Notes under the pieces: generated by a model
The model's database searches: none
Told to the model about the DNA's origin: nothing
The model's input: only the letters and a program-made list of their open reading frames with translations
Assembly (NCBI RefSeq): GCF_000278725.1
Contig: NZ_ALCA01000079.1
Coordinates: 1 to 5,734 of the forward strand
DNA length: 5,734 nucleotides
From: Actinomyces sp. ICM47
GTDB lineage: Bacteria; Actinomycetota; Actinomycetes; Actinomycetales; Actinomycetaceae
Direction of reading: 5' to 3'
Shown: in pieces, positions 4,576-5,734 of the stretch
Layout of the letters: the number at the start of each line of letters is the position of its first letter
Position numbering within the stretch: the stretch's first letter is position 1
Program-made: the position numbers and the translations under genes

Positions 4576-5691
4576 CTACCAGGCTCGCACCAGCTCAGCC
4601 AGGACCGGGGACGTCAGCCACTGCCTCGTGCCGAAGGAAGACACCGACACCCCCGCCACCGCCGACGCGAAACGGATGAGGCGCTCCGGATCAGTGGCCC
4701 CCGCGCGCTCGAGCGCCCACACGAACGCCCCATGAAACGCGTCGCCCGCGCCCATCGTCGAGGCGTTGGGAACCTCGTGCACGGGAACCTCGCCGTGTAC
4801 GCCGTCCCACCAGTACTGCACAGGCCGCTCGCCGCGCGTGCGCACCACCCGCGTGATGCCGAAGCCGCGCAGGAAGCCCACGACCTGCTCGCCGTCGGCG
4901 CGCGCGAGGAGCGGCGGCGCAAAATCCTCCGACACGACGGCGACGTCGACGAAACCCAGCAGGGGCGTCAGCCAGTCCTTCCACGAACCCCCGTCGAGCA
5001 CGCGCAGGTGCGGCGGGCGAGCCTCGAGCCGGGCGAAAGGATCCTCCCCGCCCACTTCTGGCACGCCCAGCGTCAACGCCGCCTGCGCCAGCGCCGGGTT
5101 GTGCCCGTCGATGAGGACGACGCCGACGCGCTCGGGCAGGTCCGCCGCGACACACGCGGGGTCGGCGTCCAGACGCGCGTTTGTGGAGGCGACCATGCGC
5201 CCGCTCGGGTGTTCGATGATCGAGGACACGGCCGGCTCGCGCGGGGCCGAGGCCTGGGCCGCGTCGCGCTCGTCGGGTGGGGTTGAGCGGTAGGTGGGGG
5301 CGGCGGCTTCAGCGGGCGAGGACGCGGTCGAAACGGGAAGGCCAGGAATGCTGGTCGCGGTTGGGGCGGGGGTCGTCGCATCGAGGACCCTCACGCCAGC
5401 GACCGCCAGGTCGGCCGCCAGGAAGGCCGACACCGGCCCCTCACCAAGCGCCGTCAGCAGTAACGGAGCGTCCGCCCGGGTTGCGTGATCCGGGGAGCCG
5501 GCCACGGCCTCGTCAGTGGAGAGCGAGCGGGCGCCCGCCTCAAGCGCCGCGTAGGTGACCGCCGCGTTCGTCGCGGGGCCGCCCGCCGCCATCGTGAAGT
5601 CCGTGGACGTCACCTTTAGCCCCGGGTCCGGCACGTGGTCGAGTCGGTGCAGCACATCCAGGGTCGTCAGCCCGGCGAAGAGAGCGGTCAT
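4576..5691 (-). CDS. PfkB-family (ribokinase-like) carbohydrate kinase with two insertions
   Basis: Cytosolic ATP-dependent sugar kinase of 371 residues, longer than the usual 290-320. N-terminal features are GLTTLDVLHRLD (7-18, substrate-contact Asp12) and AAGGPATNAA (35-44, first PfkB signature). VVSEDFA lies near 252-258, and the second signature MGAGDAFHGAF is at 313-323, with Asp317 as expected catalytic base and the GAGD anion hole intact. The signature's usual leading Asp (DTTGAGD) is Ser311 here, a position tied to monovalent-cation binding in ribokinase. Extra length comes from Ala/Ser/Thr/Pro-rich insertions at about 56-74 and 115-155. The sugar cannot be inferred, since no transporter or pathway gene adjoins. 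The ATG at 5691 has no ribosome binding site; GACAAT (5703-5698) 6 bases upstream could be a leaderless -10. It converges on the hydrolase-fold gene. Confidence 0.88.
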   Translation of the reverse strand: MTALFAGLTTLDVLHRLDHVPDPGLKVTSTDFTMAAGGPATNAAVTYAALEAGARSLSTDEAVAGSPDHATRADAPLLLTALGEGPVSAFLAADLAVAGVRVLDATTPAPTATSIPGLPVSTASSPAEAAAPTYRSTPPDERDAAQASAPREPAVSSIIEHPSGRMVASTNARLDADPACVAADLPERVGVVLIDGHNPALAQAALTLGVPEVGGEDPFARLEARPPHLRVLDGGSWKDWLTPLLGFVDVAVVSEDFAPPLLARADGEQVVGFLRGFGITRVVRTRGERPVQYWWDGVHGEVPVHEVPNASTMGAGDAFHGAFVWALERAGATDPERLIRFASAVAGVSVSSFGTRQWLTSPVLAELVRAW

Positions 5692-5697
5692 GGGGAC

Positions 5698-5703
5698 ATT
5701 GTC
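5698..5703 (-). promoter_or_regulatory. Candidate -10 element for the PfkB kinase
   Basis: The minus strand reads GACAAT, separated by GTCCCC from the ATG at 5691. This is the same 6-base spacing as at the hydrolase-fold gene and would give a leaderless transcript. The first base departs from the TANNNT pattern and no -35 is evident, so support is weak. Confidence 0.25.
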
Positions 5704-5734
5704 GCACCCCGGGCGGGTGGGCGAGGCGCGCGGG

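Noticed and set aside
4444..5286. 280-codon plus-strand frame opposite the PfkB kinase
   Set aside because: It is Arg/His/Pro-rich, has no recognisable domain, and the opposite strand carries clear PfkB signatures.

Overview
The window is a 5.7 kb piece of a GC-rich bacterial chromosome. High G+C, G/C-biased third codon positions, compact gene spacing, GTG starts, leaderless-looking starts and a YtxH-like small membrane protein suggest an actinobacterium. The Actinomycetaceae (Actinomyces/Schaalia type) are a reasonable but unproven guess. I see no tRNA, rRNA, CRISPR array, insertion sequence or phage gene.

Layout, left to right. (1) On the minus strand, a probable gene start (104 to 1) runs off the left edge. 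(2) Also on the minus strand is an ADP-ribosylglycohydrolase (DraG/ARH family) with its metal-binding motifs intact. (3) Diverging from it on the plus strand is a 170-residue unrecognised protein of clearly lower G+C (about 55%), which looks like an accessory insertion. (4) It converges on a minus-strand pair: a YtxH-like 98-residue membrane protein followed by a fused ferritin-like/VIT1 iron transporter of the MbfA type. A strong 12-pair imperfect hairpin lies between the converging gene ends. (5) Diverging from that pair is a plus-strand alpha/beta-hydrolase-fold protein. It appears to start leaderless and ends in an intrinsic terminator that overlaps its stop codon. (6) Last is a minus-strand PfkB-family sugar kinase with two low-complexity insertions.

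Functional reading. The iron transporter and its small membrane partner are likely one transcription unit for iron or manganese export and oxidative-stress protection. The other genes look like independent single-gene units. The most unusual observations are the hydrolase with Glu where the nucleophilic Ser should be (GHEFG), the Ser in place of the first Asp of the kinase's DTTGAGD-type signature together with its insertions, and the low-GC orphan next to the ADP-ribosylglycohydrolase. I did not find a multi-gene system that I could defend as new.
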